A stretch of 10,190 nt of DNA, taken from the NCBI GenBank assembly GCA_004151065.3, contig NWUY0300094239.1:1-10190 (forward strand), read 5' to 3'. Position 1 is the first letter of the stretch, and every line of letters begins with the position of its first letter. Source of the stretch: Larix sibirica. Taxonomy: Eukaryota; Streptophyta; Pinopsida; Pinales; Pinaceae. The translations under genes were made by a program, and so were the position numbers. A model generated the notes under the pieces. The model did no database searches. It saw only the letters and a program-made list of their open reading frames with translations, and was not told the origin of the DNA. Below, piece after piece: positions 1 through 8,573 of this stretch.

Positions 1-241
1 TTAGTGACTTAGGCTAGGAGTCACTAGGGGAACACATATCAAGGTACAAAAACTAACAATAATTAAATGTCACTTTAATAATATAACAACTTTAGGCCTA
101 TGTGACATCAGATAACCACCTGGAATGATCACTTGGAAAGGGACATCATAGGAATGGAATTCCTGACCCAACTATTAGGATCTAATTAAAAGTTCAATCA
201 AGAGGGGATTGAACTTATTCACTTATTCAGCTAGAACAAAT

Positions 242-477
242 GTTTTTTTTGGTAAATAAAAAACATTATATTACTGCTTGGAATTCAAATACATTTCGAG
301 CTAACAACAGAGCTGAGCTTGGAGTTCATAGCCTTATAAGCCAAAACACTGTCTGAAGCAAGACCTTACAGAGAAAAAAGGGTAGGAGCACCAACTGACT
401 CTAAACCTTCAGATACTCTGTAATCTCTTTCCATATATAAGCCTATTACAAAAAAATACAACAGAAGATAGACAATA
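242..477 (-). mobile_element. LINE-like 3' end with A-tail (tentative)
   Basis: Read on the minus strand, this stretch is a non-coding 3' region that ends in a TTTATTTACC-type sequence followed directly by eight A residues (plus-strand T run at 242-249). A short A tail after such an ending is common for plant LINEs, which insert by target-primed reverse transcription. A decayed coding remnant in the same orientation lies just upstream (478-796), as expected for a 5'-truncated LINE copy. I found no clear target-site duplication on the two sides and no recognisable reverse transcriptase motif, so the assignment rests on the tail and orientation only. The 241 bases to the left are AT-rich and hold nothing I recognise. 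Another non-LTR element or a chance A-run is possible. Confidence 0.35.
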
Positions 478-796
478 CTAAAGACCGACCCGTTTCTTGG
501 ACATGCCCCCTGGGCTAGCAGCGACCGTGTCATGAGCATTGAGGTTCTCGTCCTTCTTCTGCACCTTTTCCTCCTGCTGCTTAGTGATAGAGGCATGCTG
601 AGGGCCCCCTTGATGGAGCTTCGAGGGATTAGAGACCGGGTGACCTTTGAGCATCCAGACCTGGGTAACTGAAAGAGAGACCCAATTTCTTTGCAATAGC
701 ATCAACCTTGCAGTGCATCAATCTGGTATCAACGTTGTGCGCCTTCCATGCCTTCACCGGCTCTTCGTCACCTTTGCGTTTCGCCTTACTGCCCTG
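478..796 (-). pseudogene. Decayed minus-strand coding remnant, unrecognised
   Basis: Two overlapping minus-strand frames look like pieces of one former coding region. One is open from 796 down to a stop at 629-631 and contains SKAKRKGDEEPVKAWKAHNV near its start. The other is open from 705 to 478 and ends in a Lys/Glu/Gln-rich tail closing with MSKKRVGL. The swap of frame between about 629 and 705 suggests a small indel. Base composition is clearly richer in G and C than the flanks, which supports coding ancestry. The protein would be basic and hydrophilic, with no membrane segment. I do not recognise a family. Because it lies directly upstream of the LINE-like A-tail in the same orientation, it may be the end of a LINE reading frame, but that is inference. 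Confidence 0.35.
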
Positions 797-854
797 TTAC
801 CTCCCCACTGTTACAGGGGTGTCCACATATGAAATACTTCCACATCTATAATAA

Positions 855-1269
855 ATTGCTGTTAATAAGCATGTCAAAGAGGCAACACAGGCAAAAGCTG
901 CTGGTAATCCTGACTGGTGGAAGTTACGAGAAGCAGCTATTCTTGCAATTGGATCAATTTCAGATTCACTACTTGAACCTCAGTTTGAAGGAAATCATAA
1001 ATTCAATCTCGAAGCATTTCTGGATGATATGCTTGCTCAGGTTATAGGAATAGGTATCATGGAATATCCATTTCTTCATGCACGTGCCTTCTTTGCTGCA
1101 GCAAAGTTTTCTCCAGTGATTGACAAGGGCAGATGTGAGCAATTTGCTTATTCTGCTATGACGGTGTTCGTTTTAGATGTTCCTCCACCAGTGAAGGTAG
1201 GTGCTTGCAGAGCATTCTCACAGCTTTTTTCCTCAGACAAATACAACGATTCTACGTCCACATATGGGC
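855..1269 (+). pseudogene. Importin-9-like (karyopherin beta) fragment
   Basis: The frame from 855 reads about 125 codons without a stop: [15 protein letters not shown], then [40 protein letters not shown] and [17 protein letters not shown]. The WWKLREA block and the [11 protein letters not shown] block are, as I recall the family, typical of the HEAT-repeat middle region of plant importin-9-type nuclear import receptors, which carry cargo such as histones and ribosomal proteins through the nuclear pore with Ran. After QL, at a run of six T (1225-1230), the similarity moves to another frame ([13 protein letters not shown]) and ends near 1269. The full protein is about 1,000 residues, so only about an eighth is present. 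There is no start, no stop in frame, and no 3' splice site directly before the fragment. It is probably a truncated and possibly retrotransposed copy; a diverged exon of a real gene is less likely because of the frameshift. Confidence 0.72.
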
Positions 1270-1786
1270 ACGTACACTTACAAAATCTACCATGGAACAT
1301 GGAGCAGAGAGGCCTTAAATTTTACTGTCAAAACTGCCAGGGTTTTGGATTACATTATGAGCAGATTCAGCAGAGTTCAGTTAGTGGAAGGTTAGAATTT
1401 CCTGGTGGTCATGACAATTCTTCAATGAGGACGAAAGATGGAGTGCAAGGTATGCTTCTTCATCGCAGGACAACAAAAGATCTTCCTCCGGTGACATTTT
1501 GCTGCAGCATCCCTGCAAACAAGTGATGTTAGTATAGATGATGTAGAACAGTTATTTCTGTCAGTCTTTAGGAGTCCATGCACAATCTGAAGAAAAGGCC
1601 GGTGTTAGCAAAAGAAACTATTCTACTACTTAGCCACCACCAATTCCCCAACAATCAGACCTGACAAATGGCCACTCCAAATCCATTTAACGCACAATCA
1701 ATTTGGTCAGGAATCGTGTATGGATTGTCTTCATAGGTATAACATCACAGTTGCTAGCAATTTTGAAGAAGGTTTCTCTTACACAG
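1270..1786 (+). other. Unassigned stretch, ends as intron before kinase exon
   Basis: After the importin similarity ends, one plus frame stays open to 1526 (it includes [16 protein letters not shown] and closes with CCSIPANK). I recognise no family in it, and the other frames contain stops. From about 1527 to 1786 all plus frames are interrupted. The last bases form a good plant intron end: a pyrimidine-rich stretch, then TTACACAG at 1779-1786, directly before the kinase exon. I looked here for the kinase N-lobe (glycine loop, VAIK lysine, helix C) and did not find it. The stretch is best read as intron or broken DNA, not a gene. Confidence 0.5.
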
Positions 1787-2571
1787 GATGTGCATACAGC
1801 GAATGAAAATAGTTCATCGAGACTTGAAAAGTGCAAATTGTCTTGTTGACAAACATTCGAAAGTAAAAATATGTGATTTTGGTCTTTCACGGATAATGGT
1901 CAACTCTCCTATAAAGGATTTCAAAGCTGCTGGAACACCAGAGTGGATGGCACCAGAACTGCTGCGCAATGAACCCTTCGCAGAAAAGTGTGATGTATTC
2001 AGTTTTGGAGTGATAATGTGGGAGCTGTGTACTTTAAGACGCCCATGGGATGGTGTCAAGCCAATGCAAGTCAGTCTCATCATTTTTAACTTGCAGCTTA
2101 TCATGAATAGCGATTTTGAAGTTTAACTAATAAAAAAATCCTCGTTTTCATGTGGGCATTAAGAAAATGATTTCTGTCATATCTTTGGATAAGAAGGCCT
2201 TTAATTTCATTCAATTGATGCACCTTTCTAGTAAAATAGTTTCATTTCATATTTAATAGACTGCCTACATATCAATGATCAATGCGAGGCTTTGAGCTAT
2301 GGTATTTCTCATTTTTCTATGTGTTGTTAGGTGGTTTATGCTGTTGCTCATGAAGGAGCACGGTTAGATATACCTGAAGGCCTGATTGGGAAGTTGATCT
2401 CAGGTATCTAGTTGAGAGAGAGGGAGTTGATCTCATGTTTCTTATATATATTTGCATATTAAATACTTGTTTTATGCTTTGACAGATTGCTGGGCAGAGG
2501 ACCCCAGTGCTAGGCCATGCTGTGAGGAGATTTTTACCCGCCTCCATGAGTGTGAAGTTTCAGTAAACTGA
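1787..2571 (+). CDS. RAF-like MAPKKK, last three exons (kinase C-lobe)
   Basis: Exons 1787-2069, 2331-2403 and 2486-2571 join in frame into about 146 codons ending at TGA 2569-2571. They encode the C-lobe of a Ser/Thr kinase. Seen directly: catalytic loop [12 protein letters not shown] (HRD Asp at 1821-1823, Asn at 1836-1838), CDFGLSR (DFG Asp at 1875-1877), activation-segment end [35 protein letters not shown], then [17 protein letters not shown] and [16 protein letters not shown] with the conserved subdomain XI Arg. The GTPEWMAPE and CLVDKH wording fits plant RAF-like MAPKKKs of the B group, closest in my memory to the Arabidopsis RAF13-RAF15 type; the proteins of that type act in stress and hormone signalling. 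No frameshift or stop interrupts the exons. The first base (1787) completes a codon from an exon left of the window. The N-lobe and regulatory N-terminus are missing here, so this is either a gene continuing upstream or a 5'-truncated duplicate. Confidence 0.85.
2070..2330 (+). other. Phase-0 intron of the kinase
   Basis: Starts GTCAGT after the Met-Gln codons and ends TTGTTAG before GTG GTT TAT. Removing these 261 bases restores the family sequence [11 protein letters not shown]. If the intron is retained, translation runs about 18 codons into it and stops at TAA 2124-2126, losing the last helices of the C-lobe. Confidence 0.8.
2404..2485 (+). other. Phase-1 intron of the kinase
   Basis: Starts GTATCT after the first base of an Asp codon and ends TTTGACAG. 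Its 82 bases are T-rich, as plant introns are. Splicing gives KLIS-DCWAEDP, the junction expected for this kinase family. Confidence 0.8.
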
Positions 2572-3730
2572 AGTTTGACTGAACAGTGTTTGTGTCCATC
2601 AAGGAAAGCTTTCCAAAAAAATTGCAGTTCAGCAACTATTTCTTTGACAGGATAATTGCACATGTTTGGTAGTGGCAACATTCTGATCTGCACCATAGGT
2701 AAAGTGAACAGCATGCTGGAGTTTTCTAGTTCATTGCACTGTTCTTGAATTAATTATTCAGCATTTCCAAGTCCTCAACCTGTGTGAAAGTTGAAGCTAG
2801 ATGAAGATGAAGGGCGTTGTGGAGAGGGGAAAACAAATATGTTCCTGAGTATTTGTCTCAGATCATAAAGCTAGGAACTTGTACCCATAGAAATGATTGT
2901 GGTTATTGATTAGATATCCTTTAAGCATTTCAGTGTCTTTCCCATCCTGCGAACAAAAGAATGATAGATGTATATTTACCATGTTGGCAAATGCATAAAT
3001 GTAAAATAGACTGATGTCCACTTTTCTAACTGCATGATTCCCTTGAAGAAGGTTCCTATCCCACTCAATCACATCACATAAAAAGATGGATGTCCTACAG
3101 AAATTTGTATAATTTCAGTGTTGAGAAATTTATACCTGTGACAACAAGTGTGATAACGGTGGTATTTGAGGCTGAATACAGATGCATACAGGACAAGAAA
3201 CTGGCTTTTTCCAACTGGAAGACTGATACCATATTTTGATATGGTGTACTTTGTATACTATTTCTAATACAGAAACAAAACTTGTACCTTGCCTTCCTCT
3301 GAATGCAAAACTTGTACCAAATATACTGTCAGCATAAAGTTCTATATTGCAGTGACAGGGCAATACGAACTTGCAGAATACATTTTGAATCCATATATAC
3401 ATACATGCATGTATGCAAATATCAAGGTTTAAAGTGATGCATTATCGAAAAGGAATTTTTTAAATCAAAATGCAAAATACTTCATAAAATTAACTCTATT
3501 GTGGCTTGTGAGCTCCGACTTGGTTGTGATTACTTTAGTGGATGTTTCCACACAATGTCCTATGTGATGCTACTGTCCCAAAGCACTTGCTATTAATAAT
3601 CATGATTCATTGGGTTGTTTTCTTTCATTTTTTGAACTTCATTAAACAATTACACTCTTACAGCTTTGGAGGAAACTTCTATAAAACATGACAATTGAAT
3701 TTCATATTTGGATAGCGACTGGAGACTTGA
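2572..3730. other. Kinase 3' flank, no gene recognised
   Basis: Presumed 3' UTR and downstream DNA. I see no clear AATAAA signal close to the stop codon; plant polyadenylation signals are loose, so this says little. Open frames on the minus strand (2863-3072, 3130-3402) show no family motif and no coding-like composition. A tract of alternating pyrimidine and purine at 3392-3417 is listed separately. Confidence 0.5.
3392..3417. repeat. 26-bp alternating pyrimidine-purine tract with palindrome
   Basis: Every base alternates pyrimidine and purine over 26 positions. Within it, 3400-3415 (CATACATGCATGTATG) is a perfect 16-bp palindrome. Such tracts can adopt Z-DNA or cruciform structure, but in AT-rich plant DNA they also arise by simple sequence drift. 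Confidence 0.6.
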
Positions 3731-5566
3731 CAGGTGTTGTGTAACCAAAAGGATGAAGGAGACGGTGGAATAGCCACTTAGTTTCAGGGCAAAGATGAGA
3801 AACTCTAGGAGAGAAAGGAAGAGGGTGAGGGAATAGTCCAGTAGATTAATTAGGGTTTTTCCCTTAGTTGTTTAGGGCTATATATTAATTAGAGTATTTG
3901 ATCAAGGTTTCTAGCTAGTAAATAACATCAAATTAACAAAGGGAATCAAACTAACCTAGGCTTAATTTACGAATTTCTTTTGGTGAGTTGATGAATCTAG
4001 TGTTAGAAATGAAAGAGGAGAAATTGAAACAACTCATCGAGAAGAATGTTGTTGTGGGTGCTAAAATTATCTGCACTAAAGATGAGTTGTGACAAGGCTC
4101 TAAGAGAGTACTTCACCTCCTAAACAAACCTACACACACAACTCAATCCTTTTGCAAAAGACTTGTACCCAATCTTTAACACAATGCAATATATAATACT
4201 AGATCTACCATGCGAAATAATGTAGTGATGAAGCATTGAATTGTGACTAAAGTACGCTTGTAAGTGTTGATGCATGCCTTGCCTTAGTCATATTGGAATC
4301 TCCCTTGAGGTTGTAGACTTGAATCAAGCATAGTATGAGAAAAGATAAAGTCGATGAAAATGCCATGACTTAAATAACAAGCCTTGAAATTTGGATCCCA
4401 ACTAACAGCAAGAGATTCTTGTTGGGGTTTTGGATATGAGATGATCAAGTAGTGCAAGAGCATGGAAGAGGAGTTAGGAAGTTGGATCGGTATTCAATGC
4501 CAATTCAAGTGTGTACCTATAGGATATTTTCAAAAAAGGAAAAGGAATCAAAGAGGCTTTACAAGGAGAGGACATAAATAGGCAAAGGAACAACCTAAAA
4601 ACATAAGTGGATGTTAGGTTAATTATTGGAAAGAGTGACTTGTATAAAAAGACATGTCGTGAGCTTTGACCTCAAATTGCAAGTTTGGAAATCTGTACCA
4701 AGGGTATTTCCCCTAAAACATGCTCTTTGTTCAAGATGTTGTGACTTACAATGTCAATATGGCTTGAGGACTCATGATTCCATTGCTGCCAAAAGACTAG
4801 GAAGTGTTGAGGAGGATTTGGTCAGGTAGACCCCCACTTAAGTGACCCAAAACGTTCTTTTGATGACTTGAAATGAGGAATCACAAACAGTGGGTCATTG
4901 CCCCAATGAGTGCCCTAAAGGGTCTAACATAGCCAAACCAATGACCAAGGGTGAAAGAGGAGGAAAATGGTAAAACAAACTACTTAAGCACTTGACGTCC
5001 TTAAGAGGTTACATATCTAAACTAAGGGAACTCAAGGAAGGTGGTCCAATGTAGAAGGATGAGAACAAAATATCAATGCCATCATTGGATTTATTGCACA
5101 TAGATACAACATAGAAGTAGGGCACAATGCGATCCCTCTAATAGGTGGGCATATGTGAGTCCTAAAGTGCAAAATTTGTACCGCTAGAGGAATGTACAAT
5201 ATTTGGCTTATTGCTTAATAATTGTTTCACTGGTCATTAAATTGATCCATATCCTAAAATTAATAAATGTGCACTTAATGAGAAGTACATGTCATCTCCC
5301 ATTTCACGATAACAATATAACATCATAATGGAAGGAATTAATGCAGAGTTTCAGTTTAAATCCCCAAACAAACATGACTACTTGTAAAAAGAGAGATTAA
5401 TGACATTAAATTTTGACAACGGTCTAGAAAAGGCCTAAGATTATTCAAACACTTGTTTATTTGAATATTTCATTGGAGATTTGATGTTATAATATACTCG
5501 TTATTTTATGATTGGTTTAGCTTAGTTGTTATGTTGTGTACATATGCCCACGCATACACATAGGAC

Positions 5567-5589
5567 TATACGTGCATGTATGTGCATAT
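5567..5589. repeat. 23-bp alternating pyrimidine-purine tract
   Basis: The run from TATACGTGCATG to GTGCATAT alternates pyrimidine and purine at all 23 positions. It sits in a wider stretch (about 5535-5610) rich in CATATG/GCATGT words. No function can be assigned. Confidence 0.5.
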
Positions 5590-6747
5590 CAATGCATGTG
5601 CCATAGATGCATAAAATTGGTAAGTAATTGCCATGTATGATTTTCCAATCATATATGGAATAATGATCATGGATATAATATTTAAAAGATTAAAACTGAA
5701 ATGTTAAAGCCATTGATAACCTTAATGATATTTAGTGACTATATATATAAGTTATTTAGCGTGAATCATTTTATTAGATACGGGTAGGTAGGTCCACATA
5801 GGTAAATGTTATATGTTTAATTATGACTTTTGTAAAATAATGTTGGTAGAGAGGCTTATTTTTCCTTTGAAATCAAGTCATCTTAGCATCTCAATGATAT
5901 CAATTGAGAGGCTCATAGTAAGAGCAAAAAAGAAAGGCAGTGTAAAACCATAAATACGATAAGTGCTTTCACATCTCCATGCTAGAAGTCACGTGACATG
6001 TGCAATGCGGCATAGGTGAGGGCAAAAGGACCAATTTAATAAAGATCTTGTAGGAGTCCATACCCACAACAAAAACTTCTCTACATATTATGAGGGTGGG
6101 ACAACTCTATATTAGTGGTTCTTTTACCTCATGGTACGTTGAAAGTTCGAGAGATGGCTAGGGTTATTCTCATTGAACTTGCGATGGGCTTTTGATCCCT
6201 GAGGATGAGTGCCTATTAAGGGAGATGTGGCCATCCTTCTAAGATACCCAGGATTCAACTTGCCTATTAGATGCATGGATCAATTTACCAATTGAGATGA
6301 TGTCTATGGGCTAGAGATCCCTATACATGTTGGGAGGGCTAGAGAGCTCTAGTGTTGAAGGTTGAGGAGATGACACAAGTTATGCTTGCACTTCGTTGGA
6401 GTTGTGATGATGAACTTTCTATGCCTACTGTAGTCATACTATAATGGGTGACTCATGCTAGTTGTGATAGAGGGACATGTGCCATGGCAAGTGGGACCGT
6501 TTGAAGACCATGGGGGATAGCACGATGGCTATGAATGGTATGGATTGGGAAGATTGTGAAGGAAGAAAGGATGTTAACCCTATGAGTGGAATTATTTGAT
6601 GCCTAATTGTGTATGCATGTTGCATATTATGCATTTTAGGAAACATAATGAAGAATTTGTAGAAGTATAAGGTGCACCATGCTAGTTTAGTAGTGTAGGT
6701 GCAAGATTATTTGTGGTGATCACCCATGTAATGCCCTTTTCTACACA

Positions 6748-6765
6748 ATATTATTATTATTATTA
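6748..6765. repeat. ATT microsatellite
   Basis: Six or so tandem ATT units in the AT-rich intergenic stretch. Confidence 0.7.
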
Positions 6766-7346
6766 GAATAGGTGTATTTTGTGTGTCAAAGATTTTTTGT
6801 TTGCATAAGAAACAATAAAAATTAAGTTATTCATAAATAGAAAATATTCATATCTTTGATTGAGAAATTGGTTGGGAGGAGTGTTTTGTTCCCTACATTG
6901 TTCTCAAATTGCTATTGGAAGTAGGTTATTGCTTATTTTCTTGTGTTTGCATACTTCCCTTGTTGTAGATCATGCTCAACTGAGATATAGGTGTTAGTTA
7001 TGAAACCTATAGTTCAAATGTGTAAAAGTCTCACACAAAAAATGCAAACCCAAGGGTAGCTTAAAGGGGCTACTCACTGTCACATCAATAACTCCCTCTC
7101 CAACTTTGGGTTGGCTATTCTCCAACATAAAGGGGGTGCCCTAAAGATAAGATTGCTAAGACTACGACAAGGAGGGTGAAGCTAATGTGAAGACATAGTT
7201 TAGCAAAACATTGTGTTTTTGTTGTATAGAAAATGATGTGGTGGAAGATAAGGGACTAGTTATTATCCATTATAGGAAAATGGAGTCAAGAGGCTACATG
7301 GAGTAAATATGTTATCCACGTACTCAAATAACTATGCTCAAATATC

Positions 7347-7502
7347 TGAGAATAATAGTAATATATATGTATAAAAGATCACTAAAAAAAAAGATGATGG
7401 CTTTACAAAAAGGGCCCTGCATAAATATTTATAAACTGGTGCCTTAACTACCTTTTCGATAAAAGGTCAAGTCTCGTAGTTAGTAATGGACTTTTTATGT
7501 TA
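7347..7502 (-). repeat. Left direct repeat, candidate 3' LTR
   Basis: Aligns by eye with 9759-9917 at roughly three quarters identity with a few small gaps. Both copies begin with TG on the plus strand, share an AATAAT/TATGTATAAAA block, the palindromic ATAAATATTTATAA motif (here 7421-7434) and a TAGTTAGTAAT block near the right end. On the minus strand the motif would be a TATA box of the element promoter. The alignment stops near 7502; 156 bp is short for an LTR, so this may be a partial copy. Confidence 0.55.
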
Positions 7503-7673
7503 TTCCATTAAATTTATTATTTAATTTCTTGTTTATTTATTTATATTTTATTGTTATATTTATTAATTTTAATTACTATTGTGTATTTAACATTGCCTTC
7601 CCTTTTTGAAATGCTTTATCCTCAAAGCAATTTTGGATTATTTTGTCTTCCATTGTGGAGAGTAATCTTGATT
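7503..7673 (-). other. Protease-to-repeat junction, AT-rich, pol missing
   Basis: Between the protease stop and the left repeat there is a very AT-rich stretch (7503-7600). A minus frame of 25 codons runs from 7653 to 7576 (it begins MEDKIIQNCFED), in a different frame from the protease. It could be the last trace of the pol linker ahead of reverse transcriptase, but it is too short to identify. This is where reverse transcriptase would begin in a complete element. Confidence 0.4.
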
Positions 7674-8173
7674 CTAGCTTGTGGTTGAATAATTGTGAAG
7701 TTTGTTGTTTAGTGGAGGGGTGAGATTTGTGAGTTCTTTGAAAAGTTGACGTAGGTTTCTTGAACCATATAACTTGTAACTACTCCCTTGCCATTTGAAT
7801 TCCATAAATTTCTCTTGGAGGTTCACGAAGTGGGTGCCCAATTGCATTAACCATTCAACTACTAATAATACGATGTCCATATTGTTGAGTGGTAAAGCAT
7901 AACATCCAGTTTGTAATTCCAAATCTTGTATTTGTATAGACTTTATGGCACCTTCCCATTTGCTCACTTGTTGACCATCAACGACTGTAACAATGAGATC
8001 CTCCATAGGGTATACAAAAAGATTCAATTGTTTTACGAGATTGATATCCATGAAATTGTGAATACTTCCTGAATTTACGAGGATAGTGATATTTTTATTT
8101 TTTATGGACCGTTGAGTTTTAATGTCTTTGATTCCATTATTCTTTTAATTGTTGCAAGTGATATAATGGGTTT
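7674..8173 (-). pseudogene. Gypsy retropepsin-like protease domain, broken
   Basis: The minus frame from about 8105 to 7674 carries the RVP_2-type aspartic protease signature: ILVNSGSIHNFMD followed by INLVKQLNL, a flap-like VVDGQQV, and YALPLNNMDIVLLVVEWL. A further short piece, KPIISLATIKRIMES to TLKLNG (8173 to about 8108), belongs just before it but is in another frame, so an indel lies near 8105-8110. The family active site is D-S-G/D-T-G; here the codon at 8073-8075 reads Asn, so the catalytic Asp is lost. The later DIVLGVEWL-like motif has Leu where Gly is usual and looks one codon longer. In the family this enzyme cuts the gag-pol polyprotein. The sequence ends at a stop at 7674-7676 with no reverse transcriptase after it. 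Confidence 0.8.
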
Positions 8174-8397
8174 TTCGTCCTAAATGTACTGGCAATTTCC
8201 ATTGTTCTTAATTGAGGTGGAGTATATCTTATTATAGAGGGTTTCACTTCTTCCTTCCAAGTCTACTTAGTGCATATGATTGATGCCAATGATACCTTTG
8301 GTGATTTGTCATCACCCTCAGAGTCTAACATGCCTTATTCAGCATAAACCTCTACTTCTTTCTCATCTTAATTTTGCAATGATATGTGATTGGATGC

Positions 8398-8439
8398 ACA
8401 TTTATGTCTTGAAACCCACTTCCTACCACACCTACGATA
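8398..8439 (-). pseudogene. Second zinc knuckle of gag, first Cys lost
   Basis: Fourteen codons on the minus strand read YRRCGRKWVSRHKC. This is the plant gypsy nucleocapsid pattern C-x2-C-G-x-K-W-x2-x-H-K-C with Tyr (TAT) where the first Cys (TGT) should be, a single G-to-A change. It is followed in frame by an acidic linker (DEKEVEVYAE, GMLDSEGDD) that leads to the protease. Zinc knuckles of this kind bind genomic RNA during particle assembly. Confidence 0.65.
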
Positions 8440-8531
8440 ATTGTTTTCCTTTTCTTTTTATTTCATCATCAATGTTGTTATTAGGGGTATTTGATTATGT
8501 TTCAACTTCATGCCTATGATTTTTTATTGCT

Positions 8532-8573
8532 TTACTTGTGTCCCAACGACCACTTGTCTCCACAATATCTACA
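8532..8573 (-). pseudogene. First zinc knuckle of gag, last Cys lost
   Basis: Fourteen codons on the minus strand read CRYCGDKWSLGHK and then TAA at the position of the fourth ligand. C, C and H ligands are present (8571-8573, 8562-8564, 8538-8540). The motif is in the same frame as the gag domain at 8706-8999. It lies 92 bases upstream of a second knuckle in a different frame, so an indel separates them. Confidence 0.65.

Larger units (their letters stand above)
3731..7346. other. AT-rich intergenic DNA, no gene recognised
   Basis: About 3.6 kb with stops in all frames at short spacing. The longest open frames are 67 codons (4626-4829, plus) and 62 codons (6458-6646, minus). Neither shows a motif I know. 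A 33-codon charged frame at 3991-4092 is also unremarkable. Local items: a G-box-containing palindrome GTCACGTGAC at 5988-5997, an alternating tract at 5567-5589, and an ATT microsatellite near 6748-6765. The text reads like old, unrecognisable repeat DNA. I found no pair of terminal repeats within it by eye. Confidence 0.5.

Noticed and set aside
1814-2104. Minus-strand open frame of 96 codons
   Set aside because: Antisense shadow of the kinase exon.
3130-3402. Minus-strand open frame of 90 codons in the kinase 3' flank
   Set aside because: Amino-acid text is not protein-like for any family I know, and there is no supporting context.
3991-4092. 33-codon charged frame starting MNLVLEMKEEK
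   Set aside because: Too short and unsupported; surrounded by stops with no family similarity that I recognise.
4626-4829. Plus-strand open frame of 67 codons with several Cys residues
   Set aside because: No motif, no splice or promoter context, and length is within chance for this composition.
5988-5997. G-box palindrome GTCACGTGAC
   Set aside because: A perfect bZIP/bHLH-type site, but no gene lies nearby, so it cannot be called regulatory.
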